A stretch of 43,410 bases of DNA, from positions 1-43,410 of the forward strand of contig CAIMEL010000015.1 in the NCBI GenBank assembly GCA_903840015.1, given 5' to 3'. Source of the stretch: an uncultured bacterium (GTDB lineage Bacteria; Patescibacteriota; Dojkabacteria; SC72). Below are positions 17,723 to 26,167 of the stretch, one piece after another (the stretch's first letter is position 1; each line of letters opens with the position of its first letter). The position numbers and the translations under genes were made by a program. The notes beneath the pieces were generated by a model that made no database searches, was not told the origin of the DNA, and saw nothing but the letters and a program-made list of their open reading frames with translations.

Positions 17723-18193
17723 TTACCATCTAAAATGTGCAAATGCTTTATTAGCTTCTGCCATTCTCTCTGTATCCTGTTTCTTCTTGATTGCATCACC
17801 CTCTCCATTATATGCACTTACCAATTCTCCCATCAAAATCTTGTCAAATGATTTTCCTGACTTCTTCCTACACAAATCGATTATCCATCGAATTGCTAAA
17901 GTCTCCTGTCTTTTAGGGGAAACAGGCATAGGAACTTGGTAATTTGCACCTCCAACTCTTCGAGCTTTGATCTCCAAGGATGGTCTAACATTATCTATTG
18001 CTTTATTAACAAAAGATACAACATCTGCTTCTTTTACAGCTGCAGTTCCTTTCTCCAAAGCTGAATACACTAACTCCTCAGCTAAGCTTTTCTTACCATC
18101 TTGCATTACCTTGTTAATCATCCTAGCAACAATTGCATTGGAATACTTTCTATCTATCTTCTGCGTTCTTTTTTTAGCTCTTTTACCTCTCAT
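17723..18193 (-). CDS. rpsG: 30S ribosomal protein S7
   Basis: The 156-residue protein has the standard S7 length. S7 nucleates assembly of the 30S head on 16S rRNA. The block VNKAIDNVRPSLEIKARRVGGANYQVPMPVSPKRQETLAIRWII and the terminal MAEANKAFAHFRW are typical. It follows rpsL by 22 nt and is the last gene of the rpoB-rpoC-rpsL-rpsG run; fusA and tuf, which follow in many bacteria, are not here because the terminator and the convergent L25 gene come next. Confidence 0.99.
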   Translation of the reverse strand: MRGKRAKKRTQKIDRKYSNAIVARMINKVMQDGKKSLAEELVYSALEKGTAAVKEADVVSFVNKAIDNVRPSLEIKARRVGGANYQVPMPVSPKRQETLAIRWIIDLCRKKSGKSFDKILMGELVSAYNGEGDAIKKKQDTERMAEANKAFAHFRW

Positions 18194-18215
18194 AATTCAA
18201 TATTAATAATTAAAA

Positions 18216-18635
18216 CTATTCAGCAGCATCTTCCTTCTTAACTCCGTATTTTGATCTAGCCTTCTTCCTACCCTTAACTCCAGCTGTATCATACTTACCA
18301 CGTACAACAATATACTTAACACCAGGTAAGTCTCTCTTTCTACCAGCCTTTAGAAGTACAACAGAGTGCTCCTGAAGGTTATGTCCTTCGCCTGGGATAT
18401 ATGCAGTTACTTCCATACCGTTAGACATTCTAACCCTTGCAACTTTTCTCAAAGCTGAGTTTGGTTTCTTAGGTGTCATAGTTTTGACTTGCAAACAGAC
18501 CCCTCTCTTAAAAGGGTTTGCAATTTTCTTATACCTATTTTTCAAAGGATTGAAGTTTCTAGCAAGTTGAATATGCTTTGTCTTCTGTGTCTTCGTTTTC
18601 CTAGGTTTTCTTACTAATTGGTTAATCGTCGGCAT
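18216..18635 (-). CDS. rpsL: 30S ribosomal protein S12
   Basis: The 139-residue protein is S12, part of the decoding centre. The loop [15 protein letters not shown] carries the Lys that corresponds to the streptomycin-sensitive form, and [39 protein letters not shown] is intact. It is about 15 residues longer than E. coli S12 because of an insertion around residues 25-40, the same arrangement as in Firmicutes. It follows rpoC by 25 nt; a TATAAT in that gap could supply extra, leaderless transcripts. Confidence 0.99.
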   Translation of the reverse strand: MPTINQLVRKPRKTKTQKTKHIQLARNFNPLKNRYKKIANPFKRGVCLQVKTMTPKKPNSALRKVARVRMSNGMEVTAYIPGEGHNLQEHSVVLLKAGRKRDLPGVKYIVVRGKYDTAGVKGRKKARSKYGVKKEDAAE

Positions 18636-18642
18636 GGTGTGT

Positions 18643-18648
18643 ATTATA
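18643..18648 (-). promoter_or_regulatory. Possible internal -10 box for rpsL-rpsG
   Basis: TATAAT on the minus strand ends exactly 7 nt before the rpsL ATG, so initiation would fall at the start codon. The -35 region is poor (TTAAAT at 17-nt spacing), hence low confidence. Confidence 0.35.
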
Positions 18649-18660
18649 TATCAAAATCAA

Positions 18661-21600
18661 TTAAAATTTAAGCTCTTCAAGGTCATTTATATTCTTAACC
18701 TCTGCAGAGTCACCTACAGGTATTGGCCTTCCTATGATGACATTCTCTTTCATACCTCTCAGGTAATCTGTCTTCCCAAGAATCGCTATACTTGTTAATA
18801 CTCTAACCTGCTCTTGGAAGGATATTGAAGAGAGGAAGCTTTCTGCATTTAGTGAAGAGGTTTTAATTCCAAAGAGTTTTGGAACTACTAAGGCTTTGTT
18901 CTTACCTTCAGCAAGAAGCAACTCATTCTTAGCTTCTGCAAGATGCCTGTTCACTATCGAACCTACTAGATAATCGGAATCTCCAGATTCTACAACTCTA
19001 CCTAATCTCATCATCTGTCTTAAGATTACCTCAATATGGATATCATCTATAGTTACACCCTGTTCATTAAAGACCTTCTGTACACCATCAAGTACGTACT
19101 TCTGTGCAACTATTGGGTTAGTAACCTCTGCTAATTTCTTTGGATCGACAGAACCTTCGGTTATCTGGGTTCCTGCTTTGATTGTAGCTCCATCTTCTAC
19201 CAAGATATTTACTCCAGGTAATACAGAAACTATCTCTTCAGCTTTCATCTCTCCATTTATTGTTAGAATACCACCCTCTATCTCCACAGTACCATCAAAC
19301 GGTGCCTGTTTCTCATTCTCCTCATAATCTATGTACATCACTTGGCCAGCTTTAACCTCTTGCATATTTTCTACCAACACTTTCTTAGCCTTTGATACAA
19401 CATAGTATCTAGACATCTTCTTAACACCTGTGATTGAAACAACTGCTGATTCATCCTCTGCCACTTCAACATGTACTTTACCATCTATCGAAGAGATCTC
19501 AGCTTCTGCCTTAGGCTTTCTTGCCTCAAATAGCTCTTCAATTCTTGGAAGACCTTGAGTGATGTCGACCTTTGCAACACCTCCCTTATGGAAGGTCTGC
19601 ATAGTCATCTGAGTTCCTGGCTCTCCTATGGACTGAGCAGCAATAACTCCAACTCCTCTACCCATTTCTATCTCTTTGTTGTTCTCCAAGTTCAAACCGT
19701 AACACTTTTTACACATTCCTAAAGGAGCATTACAAAGCATTGGAGATCTTACATAAATCTCTTCCAATGCAGCACTCTCTATCTTCTCAACAATATCTTG
19801 TGTGATGATATCGTTTTTCTTCGCAACCACTTCCTTCCCTATCTTCAAATCCTGTGCCAAAACTCTACCGAATACTCTATCTTTAAAGTCTATTCTTCTG
19901 TCATCAGACCTTCTAAGTACAAGACCTTCACCATCATATCCACAATCATCTACACGAACAATAACATCATGAGCTACATCTACAAGCTTTCTAGTTAAAT
20001 ATCCAGAGGAAGAAGTCTTAAGAGATCTATCAGCAATACCTTTTCTTCCGCCATTTGCAGCTACAAAGTATTCAAACGCACTTAGACCATCTCGATAGTT
20101 ACTCTTGATAGGCATTGGTACCCAGTTTCCTCTAGAGTCTCTAACGACACCCTTGATTGTTAATACTTGTCTAGCTTGAATTTTACCTCCATTACCTCCA
20201 GATTCAACCATTTGGTAGATTGAGTTACCCTTATCAAGTTTCTCCCACGCTTTATCTGCCAATTCAGTTGCAAAATCATCCCACATATTTGTTGAGATAT
20301 TGATTTTCTCTGTCTTTGTCATTAATCCTTGTAGGTAATTCTCCTGTAATTGCTCATCTTTCTCTTCCATCTTCTTGATTTCTGTCTTTAAATCGAAATC
20401 AACATCACAATCCTCCATAGCAAAAGAAAATGCTAGATCTGTTGCATATTTGAAACCTAGTAATTTCATATTATCTAAAATTTCAACAACAACATCTAAA
20501 TCTCTTGTATTCTTTATATCATCAATGATTTTCTTGATAACTTTGATTCCAATCTGATCGTTTATGAATTCATAGTCTTCTGGAAGAATCTTGTTAAAGA
20601 TTATTCTTCCGACAGATGTATTGACAGTATTCCCCTTTACTCTTGCAACTATTTCTTCAGATATGGATATTTCATCTCTCTCGTATGCTTTTATAGCGAG
20701 GTCTTCAGATGCGAACATCTTTGGTTTTTCAACCTTGTTCATATCGGACATTAGATAGAACCCTATCAACATATCCTTAGCTGGAGAGGCTAACACTTGA
20801 CCATTAGAGATATTTACAATGTTCTTAGAAGACATCATTTCTCTCTTTGCTTCTTCCATTGCTTCCTCTGTAAGGAGAATATGTACAGCCATCTGGTCGC
20901 CATCGAAGTCTGCATTGAATGCTTTACATATCAAAGGATGGATTCTAATGGCCTCTCCTTCAACCAATCTAGGATAGAAAGCCTGTACACTATATTTGTG
21001 CAGTGTAGGGGCTCTGTTCAAAAGAACTGGTTTGTTCTTAATTACCTCTTCCAAGATATCCCAAATCATATCTGTTTCTTCCTCAACCATTTCCTTTGCC
21101 ATCCTTACATTAGGAGCTAATTCTCTTTCTAAGAGTTTGTATATTACAAAAGGTTTAAACATTTCCAAAGCTACAGACTTTGGTAAACCACACTGATCAA
21201 ATTTCAAGCTTGGGTCACCATCAATAACTGCTCTTCCAGAATAATCTACACGTTTTCCAAGAAGGTTCTTTCTAAAGATACCCTTCTTACCTCTAAGATC
21301 ATCAGTCAATGATTGATATGGTAATCTCTTACTGTTCATCATTGGTTTAGATGGTCTGTGTGAGTTATCTATTAATGCATCGACAGATTCTTGTAACATT
21401 CTCTTCTCATTTCGAAGAATAACCTCAGGTGCACCAATTTCAATTAACTTCTTAAGCCTATTATTTCTATTGATTATTCTTCTGTAAAGATCGTTAAGAT
21501 CGGATGTTGCGAATTTACCACCAGACAAAGGAATGATTGGACGTAACTCAGGAGGTAAAACAGGAAGTGTATGAATAATCATCCAACTTGGCTTACTGTT

Positions 21601-22542
21601 ATTTTTAATAAAGCCCTCTAAGTATTGGATTCTTCTAATTGTTGTTGCCTTCTTTTCACCTTTCTCTTTATCCGCCTGCTTTTTCAACTTTAGTAATTCT
21701 TTTTGAACATCAAGTCTTTCTAAAAGTTTCTCAATAGCCTCTGCACCCATCATAGCTTCAAAGAAAATCAGATCTCTATCAGCTAAATCAACATATTCAT
21801 CCTCTGAAATAACAGTACCTACTTTAAGCTTCTCTATTATTTGATTAATTCTTGTATAGAAAGCTTCTATCTGCTCCTCTTTCTCTGCATATTCCTTTCG
21901 AACTTTTGCTAAAGCTTGATTTCTTTTATGCTCTATCTGACTTACTTTAAAATCATTGATCTTCTCTTTAACTTTCTTTAATTCTTTTAACTCATCCTCA
22001 AACATATCAGCTGTAACCTTTAACTCTTCCTGCAAATCATCTTGCAATGTTTTAAGTTCTTCTTCTTTCTGTTGTTCAGCTTTTGAGGAAATCTCTGCCT
22101 TCTTGCCTTTTTCCACATCAACAACCATATATCTGGTGTAATAGAGGACGGAAAGAATCTTTTTATGGGAGATATCTAGGATTATAGACATCTTGTTAGG
22201 AATACCATATGCAAACCAAACATGAGAGACAGGAATTGCCAAATCAATATGACCCATTCTTTCTCTTCTGACATCCTGTGTTGTAACTTCTACACCACAC
22301 TTATCACAGACTATCCCCTTATATCGAATCTTCTTGTATTTGCCACAGTAACATTCATAGTTTTTAGTTGGTCCAAATATCTTCTCACAAAACAAACCAT
22401 CTGGTTCTGCTCTGAATGTTCGGTAGTTAATAGTCTCTGCTTTTGTAACCTCTCCGTATGACCAATCTAACACCTGATCAGGGGAAGCCAAGGTTAGCTT
22501 CAATACATCAAAGTCTTCGAATTTATCTTTGCTTTTATTCAT
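18661..22542 (-). CDS. rpoC: RNA polymerase subunit beta'
   Basis: The 1293-residue protein contains the catalytic magnesium motif NADFDGDQMAVH. The N-terminal zinc site CYCGKYKKIRYKGIVCDKCGVEV and the second zinc site (DDCGYDG with CNAPLGMCKKC) are complete. The bridge/trigger region GGRKGIADRSLKTSSSGYLTRKLVDVAHDVIV and the MGRGVGVIAAQSIGEPGTQMTMQTFHKGG block are intact. A Lys/Glu-rich coiled coil around residues 150-240 lies in the clamp region. The start overlaps the rpoB stop by 8 nt, so translation is likely coupled. Confidence 0.99.
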   Translation of the reverse strand: MNKSKDKFEDFDVLKLTLASPDQVLDWSYGEVTKAETINYRTFRAEPDGLFCEKIFGPTKNYECYCGKYKKIRYKGIVCDKCGVEVTTQDVRRERMGHIDLAIPVSHVWFAYGIPNKMSIILDISHKKILSVLYYTRYMVVDVEKGKKAEISSKAEQQKEEELKTLQDDLQEELKVTADMFEDELKELKKVKEKINDFKVSQIEHKRNQALAKVRKEYAEKEEQIEAFYTRINQIIEKLKVGTVISEDEYVDLADRDLIFFEAMMGAEAIEKLLERLDVQKELLKLKKQADKEKGEKKATTIRRIQYLEGFIKNNSKPSWMIIHTLPVLPPELRPIIPLSGGKFATSDLNDLYRRIINRNNRLKKLIEIGAPEVILRNEKRMLQESVDALIDNSHRPSKPMMNSKRLPYQSLTDDLRGKKGIFRKNLLGKRVDYSGRAVIDGDPSLKFDQCGLPKSVALEMFKPFVIYKLLERELAPNVRMAKEMVEEETDMIWDILEEVIKNKPVLLNRAPTLHKYSVQAFYPRLVEGEAIRIHPLICKAFNADFDGDQMAVHILLTEEAMEEAKREMMSSKNIVNISNGQVLASPAKDMLIGFYLMSDMNKVEKPKMFASEDLAIKAYERDEISISEEIVARVKGNTVNTSVGRIIFNKILPEDYEFINDQIGIKVIKKIIDDIKNTRDLDVVVEILDNMKLLGFKYATDLAFSFAMEDCDVDFDLKTEIKKMEEKDEQLQENYLQGLMTKTEKINISTNMWDDFATELADKAWEKLDKGNSIYQMVESGGNGGKIQARQVLTIKGVVRDSRGNWVPMPIKSNYRDGLSAFEYFVAANGGRKGIADRSLKTSSSGYLTRKLVDVAHDVIVRVDDCGYDGEGLVLRRSDDRRIDFKDRVFGRVLAQDLKIGKEVVAKKNDIITQDIVEKIESAALEEIYVRSPMLCNAPLGMCKKCYGLNLENNKEIEMGRGVGVIAAQSIGEPGTQMTMQTFHKGGVAKVDITQGLPRIEELFEARKPKAEAEISSIDGKVHVEVAEDESAVVSITGVKKMSRYYVVSKAKKVLVENMQEVKAGQVMYIDYEENEKQAPFDGTVEIEGGILTINGEMKAEEIVSVLPGVNILVEDGATIKAGTQITEGSVDPKKLAEVTNPIVAQKYVLDGVQKVFNEQGVTIDDIHIEVILRQMMRLGRVVESGDSDYLVGSIVNRHLAEAKNELLLAEGKNKALVVPKLFGIKTSSLNAESFLSSISFQEQVRVLTSIAILGKTDYLRGMKENVIIGRPIPVGDSAEVKNINDLEELKF

Positions 22543-25500
22543 TTTCTGTAACCTCCTCCTCTTGGAACTTTTTGTTAGAAATTAAATCGATATTTAGACA
22601 GAGAGCATTCAATTCTTTTACCAAAACCTTAAATGATTCTGGCATATTAACATTCTCTATCTTGTCTCCATGGATTATCGCCTTGTATGCAGACGATCTT
22701 CCTTTTATGTCATCAGACTTTATTGTTAACATTTCCTGTAAGGCATAAGGAGCACTATGTGCCTCTAAAGCCCAGACTTCCATTTCTCCAAATCTCTGGC
22801 CTCCCATTTGTGCCTTACCACCTAATGGCTGTTGAGAAACAGCTGTGTATGGTCCAGTAGATCTTGCATGTACCTTTTCATCTGCAATATGATGTAGTTT
22901 TAGAACATATTTCATACCAACTGTAACTTTTTGTGGGAATTTCTTACCCGTTCTACCATCATACAAATCTATTCTTTGAGAAGAATCTAATTGAGCTTTC
23001 TTCATCTCTTCTCTTAACCATTCTAAGTTCTCACCTTCAAATATTGGGAATGCTAATTTTTCATTTAATAGTTTTGCAAATCTTCCAAAGTGTATCTCAG
23101 CTGCCTGACCCATATTCATTCTCTTTAAGAAGGTTGGAGTTAAAACCAAATCAACAGGTTCTCCATCTTCAGTAAATGGCATATCCTCAATTGGTCGTAT
23201 TGCTGCAATAGTGTTCTTGTCTCCGTGTCTTCCTGCAATCTTGTCTCCAAAATCGATTTTCTTAGTGTTAGCAACCCAAACCTTGACTTGATGTAATACC
23301 CCTGGGGATAATTTGTCTCCTCTGTCTGCCGACAAAACCTGACTTCGAACAACAATCCCTTCTTCACCATGAGGAATCCTCAAGGAGTTATCTCTAACAT
23401 CACTTGCTGATTCTCCGAATATTGCTCTCAAAAGTCTTTCCTCTGCGGTAAGTTCTTTCTCACCTCTAGGAGCAACAACACCTACTAATATATCTCCAGA
23501 TTTCACTCTAACACCAGATCGGACGACTCCCAAAGAATCAAGTTTCTGCAAAACCTTGTCATTAACATGAGGGATATCAGCAGTTATGATCTCTGGCCCC
23601 AACTCTGTATCTCGGATATCAACGCTATACTCTCTAATATGCACAGATGTTAGAAGGTCATCTTTAACTATTCGATCAGAAATGATTACAGAATCCTCAT
23701 AGTTATACCCCTCGTAGAACATAAGGGCGGCCTTAAGATTGATACCAACTGAAAGTTCACCACCAACCATAGTAGGACCATCTGCCAACACATCACCTTT
23801 TTTAAATTTGTCTCCAACATTTACAACTGGCTTCTGTGTGAATGATGTATTCTCATTACTTCTGTAGAAAGATGTTAAGGTATAGTCTCTAACACCACTC
23901 TGTTTGTATTTAACAGATATTTTTTTAGCATCTACATAGTAAACTTCTCCATCTTCTTCTGCAAAAATACCCCATGAGGATTGTCTTGCAACTATCTCTT
24001 CCAAACCTGTACCTACATATGGTGTCTCCTGTTTAACAAGAGGCACAGCTTGTCTTTGCTGGTTTGCACCAGTCAAGGCTCTCATAGCATCGTTATGTGA
24101 TACAAATGGAATCAATGCCATACCCAAACCAGCTTGCTGGCTAGCAAAAGCATCAACATAGTTAACCATATCTACGTCTTCAATCATGAAATCACCCTTG
24201 TGCCTTACAGGGATCATTGTATCAACAATATTTCCATATTCATCTGCATTTATAGTTGCAGTAGAGATATAGTGTTTCTCCTCCTCCATTGCATCTAAAT
24301 ACTCAATGTTTTCTGTTAAGAAAGGTTTTACCTTTACAGATTTAATACTCTTCTCAGAAGAAATTGCAGAAGCAAGCTTCTCGTCTACAACGACACCAGC
24401 CTTTGCAACAGTCTTTTTCCCTACAACAACATCTTCAGCAATAGTTCTATTCAACAAATCCCCCTTCTTATTCGCTACCTCGTGGCACACTTTTCTATAT
24501 GGTGCTTCAAGAAAACCAAAATCATTAATTTTTGCCAACATTGCTAACTGTGTTACAACACCGATATTCGAACTTTCTGGACTGGTTACAGGGTCAAACT
24601 TGGAATAGTGAGAATTGTGTACCTCTCGGATAGAGAAAGTTGCTCTTTCTTTAGTTATTCCTCCTGGACCTCCAGCTGTAACCTTTCTCTTATTCTCCAA
24701 TTCAGAAAGAATATTGGTCTGATCCATGAAAGAAGAAAGTGCGTTAGCACCAAAGAAAGATTGTATAGAAGCTGATATAGGTTTGGTACTCACAAGCATA
24801 GAAGGAGTTACCTTAGCATCCTGACCATAGAGACTCATCTTGTCTTTGATATTTTTCTCTAATCTTCTGATACCAGGATTTAACTGTCTCTCAAGAATCT
24901 CACCAACACTTCTAATTCTTCTGTTACAAAGATGATCAATATCATCTGGTTCTACAACACCATTATTAATCTCTATCAATCTCTTAACTATCAAAACTAC
25001 ATCAGATGGGTAAAGCATAACTTCCTCAGGATTATCTACATTGTAAGATGTCCCTAGTTTTCTGTTTAATTGATATCTACCTATTCTTCCAAGATCGAAC
25101 TTTCTAGTATTGAAGAAATTACTCTTAATATATCTCTCAGCACTTTCCAATGTTACTGATTCATCTGGTCTTAATTTGTTATATATACTTATAACGGCCT
25201 CGTCTTTACTCTTAGTAAAATCCCTAGCTAAAGTTGCCTCTATATATTTATTCTCTTCATGAGTGTCAACATCAACAAAAAGCTTTCTAATTTCATCATC
25301 ACTCTCCCACCCAAAAACTCTAAGTAACTCAGTAATGAGTACCTTTGGTCTCTTAGGAAGAATTCTCATTGAAATAACATTGTGTCTGTTGGTATCAATC
25401 TCATACCATGGACCTCTACCAGGCATCAATCTAACTTTGTACAGGTTTCTCAATGGTAATTTTTCTGCAAGCTCATAGAGAACACCTTCTGCTCTTACTA

Positions 25501-25909
25501 CTTGGTGAGTAACAACTCTTCGAACACCATTAAAAACAAAAACCCCATCATTTGTCATGAGGGGGAGATCAGCAATGAATATCTCTTGCTCTTTAATCTC
25601 ACCTGTCTTGTTATTTAGCAACTGAACTTTCGCATAAACAGGAACTTCATACGACAGTCCTTTTGTTATAGCTTCCTCTACACTTCTGTATGGTTCTCCA
25701 TACTTAAAATCTTTGAATTCAAGAGTCCACATCTTCTCCATAGTATCCTTGACAGGATTGATTTCAGAGAATATTCTTTGAAAACCGTTCTTTTGGAAAT
25801 CCTTAAAAGAAGTAAGTTGAGCCTCTATTAAATTTGGGAATTCTACGTTGGAAGAATAACTAGAACCCAGATTTAACCTACCAGATCTGTTACGCTTTGG
25901 TTTTAGCAT
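22535..25909 (-). CDS. rpoB: RNA polymerase subunit beta
   Basis: The 1124-residue protein is shorter than E. coli RpoB (1342), lacking the lineage-specific insertions. The rifampicin region is clear: ALSSFMDQTNILSELENKRKVTAGGPGG, with substitutions relative to E. coli around the usual [26 protein letters not shown]. The catalytic C-terminal part (KLHHIADEKVHARSTGPYTAVSQQPLGGKAQMGGQRFGEMEVWALEA) is intact. It heads the rpoB-rpoC-rpsL-rpsG run, with a candidate promoter ending 20 nt before the ATG. Confidence 0.99.
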   Translation of the reverse strand: MLKPKRNRSGRLNLGSSYSSNVEFPNLIEAQLTSFKDFQKNGFQRIFSEINPVKDTMEKMWTLEFKDFKYGEPYRSVEEAITKGLSYEVPVYAKVQLLNNKTGEIKEQEIFIADLPLMTNDGVFVFNGVRRVVTHQVVRAEGVLYELAEKLPLRNLYKVRLMPGRGPWYEIDTNRHNVISMRILPKRPKVLITELLRVFGWESDDEIRKLFVDVDTHEENKYIEATLARDFTKSKDEAVISIYNKLRPDESVTLESAERYIKSNFFNTRKFDLGRIGRYQLNRKLGTSYNVDNPEEVMLYPSDVVLIVKRLIEINNGVVEPDDIDHLCNRRIRSVGEILERQLNPGIRRLEKNIKDKMSLYGQDAKVTPSMLVSTKPISASIQSFFGANALSSFMDQTNILSELENKRKVTAGGPGGITKERATFSIREVHNSHYSKFDPVTSPESSNIGVVTQLAMLAKINDFGFLEAPYRKVCHEVANKKGDLLNRTIAEDVVVGKKTVAKAGVVVDEKLASAISSEKSIKSVKVKPFLTENIEYLDAMEEEKHYISTATINADEYGNIVDTMIPVRHKGDFMIEDVDMVNYVDAFASQQAGLGMALIPFVSHNDAMRALTGANQQRQAVPLVKQETPYVGTGLEEIVARQSSWGIFAEEDGEVYYVDAKKISVKYKQSGVRDYTLTSFYRSNENTSFTQKPVVNVGDKFKKGDVLADGPTMVGGELSVGINLKAALMFYEGYNYEDSVIISDRIVKDDLLTSVHIREYSVDIRDTELGPEIITADIPHVNDKVLQKLDSLGVVRSGVRVKSGDILVGVVAPRGEKELTAEERLLRAIFGESASDVRDNSLRIPHGEEGIVVRSQVLSADRGDKLSPGVLHQVKVWVANTKKIDFGDKIAGRHGDKNTIAAIRPIEDMPFTEDGEPVDLVLTPTFLKRMNMGQAAEIHFGRFAKLLNEKLAFPIFEGENLEWLREEMKKAQLDSSQRIDLYDGRTGKKFPQKVTVGMKYVLKLHHIADEKVHARSTGPYTAVSQQPLGGKAQMGGQRFGEMEVWALEAHSAPYALQEMLTIKSDDIKGRSSAYKAIIHGDKIENVNMPESFKVLVKELNALCLNIDLISNKKFQEEEVTENE

Positions 25910-25928
25910 AATGATAATTATTTAGTAA

Positions 25929-26061
25929 TGTTATACTATTGTTAAAAGAGAGCAACCAACATATCCTCTACTTCTAGAGGAGCGTAAGATCGCTCTGTAA
26001 AAGCAAAAAACAAGGGACTCGAAGGATATTACCATATTTATATGTAATAGTCAAAGGTTTT
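25929..26061 (+). other. Structured stretch in the 258-nt rpoB-ftsK gap, candidate small RNA or leader
   Basis: No gene is seen in 25910-26167. A plus-strand extended -10, TGT-TATACT (25929-25937), would start RNA near 25944. Downstream are CCTCTA-CTTC-TAGAGG (25965-25980), GAGCG-TAAGAT-CGCTC (25979-25994), ATATCC near 25962 complementary to GGATAT near 26026, and TATTAC ... GTAATA (26030-26052), then GGTTTTTT about 9 nt further on. Read on the plus strand these could form a multi-branched RNA. I do not recognise a known RNA family. Confidence 0.35.
25930..25959 (-). promoter_or_regulatory. rpoB promoter
   Basis: The -35 TTGGTT (25959-25954), an 18-nt spacer and the -10 TATAAC (25935-25930). 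The start near 25923 gives a leader of about 14 nt without a Shine-Dalgarno sequence. The same bases carry an extended -10 facing the other way (25929-25937). Confidence 0.5.
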
Positions 26062-26127
26062 TTACAACTCTTAGCTTAGGACAAACACTAGAATTCCGTG
26101 AAGAATATTATATACTATAATCTGGTT

Positions 26128-26161
26128 TTGTAAAACACTTCAATATATCATATTATATACT
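26128..26161 (+). promoter_or_regulatory. ftsK promoter region
   Basis: TTGTAA (26128-26133), a 17-nt spacer and TATTAT (26151-26156); overlapping TATACT (26156-26161) ends 6 nt before the ATG. Either -10 gives a leader of 0-5 nt. A further TATAAT at 26116-26121 lacks a convincing -35. Confidence 0.5.
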
Positions 26162-26167
26162 AAGAAA

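Noticed and set aside
18216-18635. Extra 15 residues in S12 as a novelty
   Set aside because: Firmicutes S12 proteins have the same kind of insertion at the same place.
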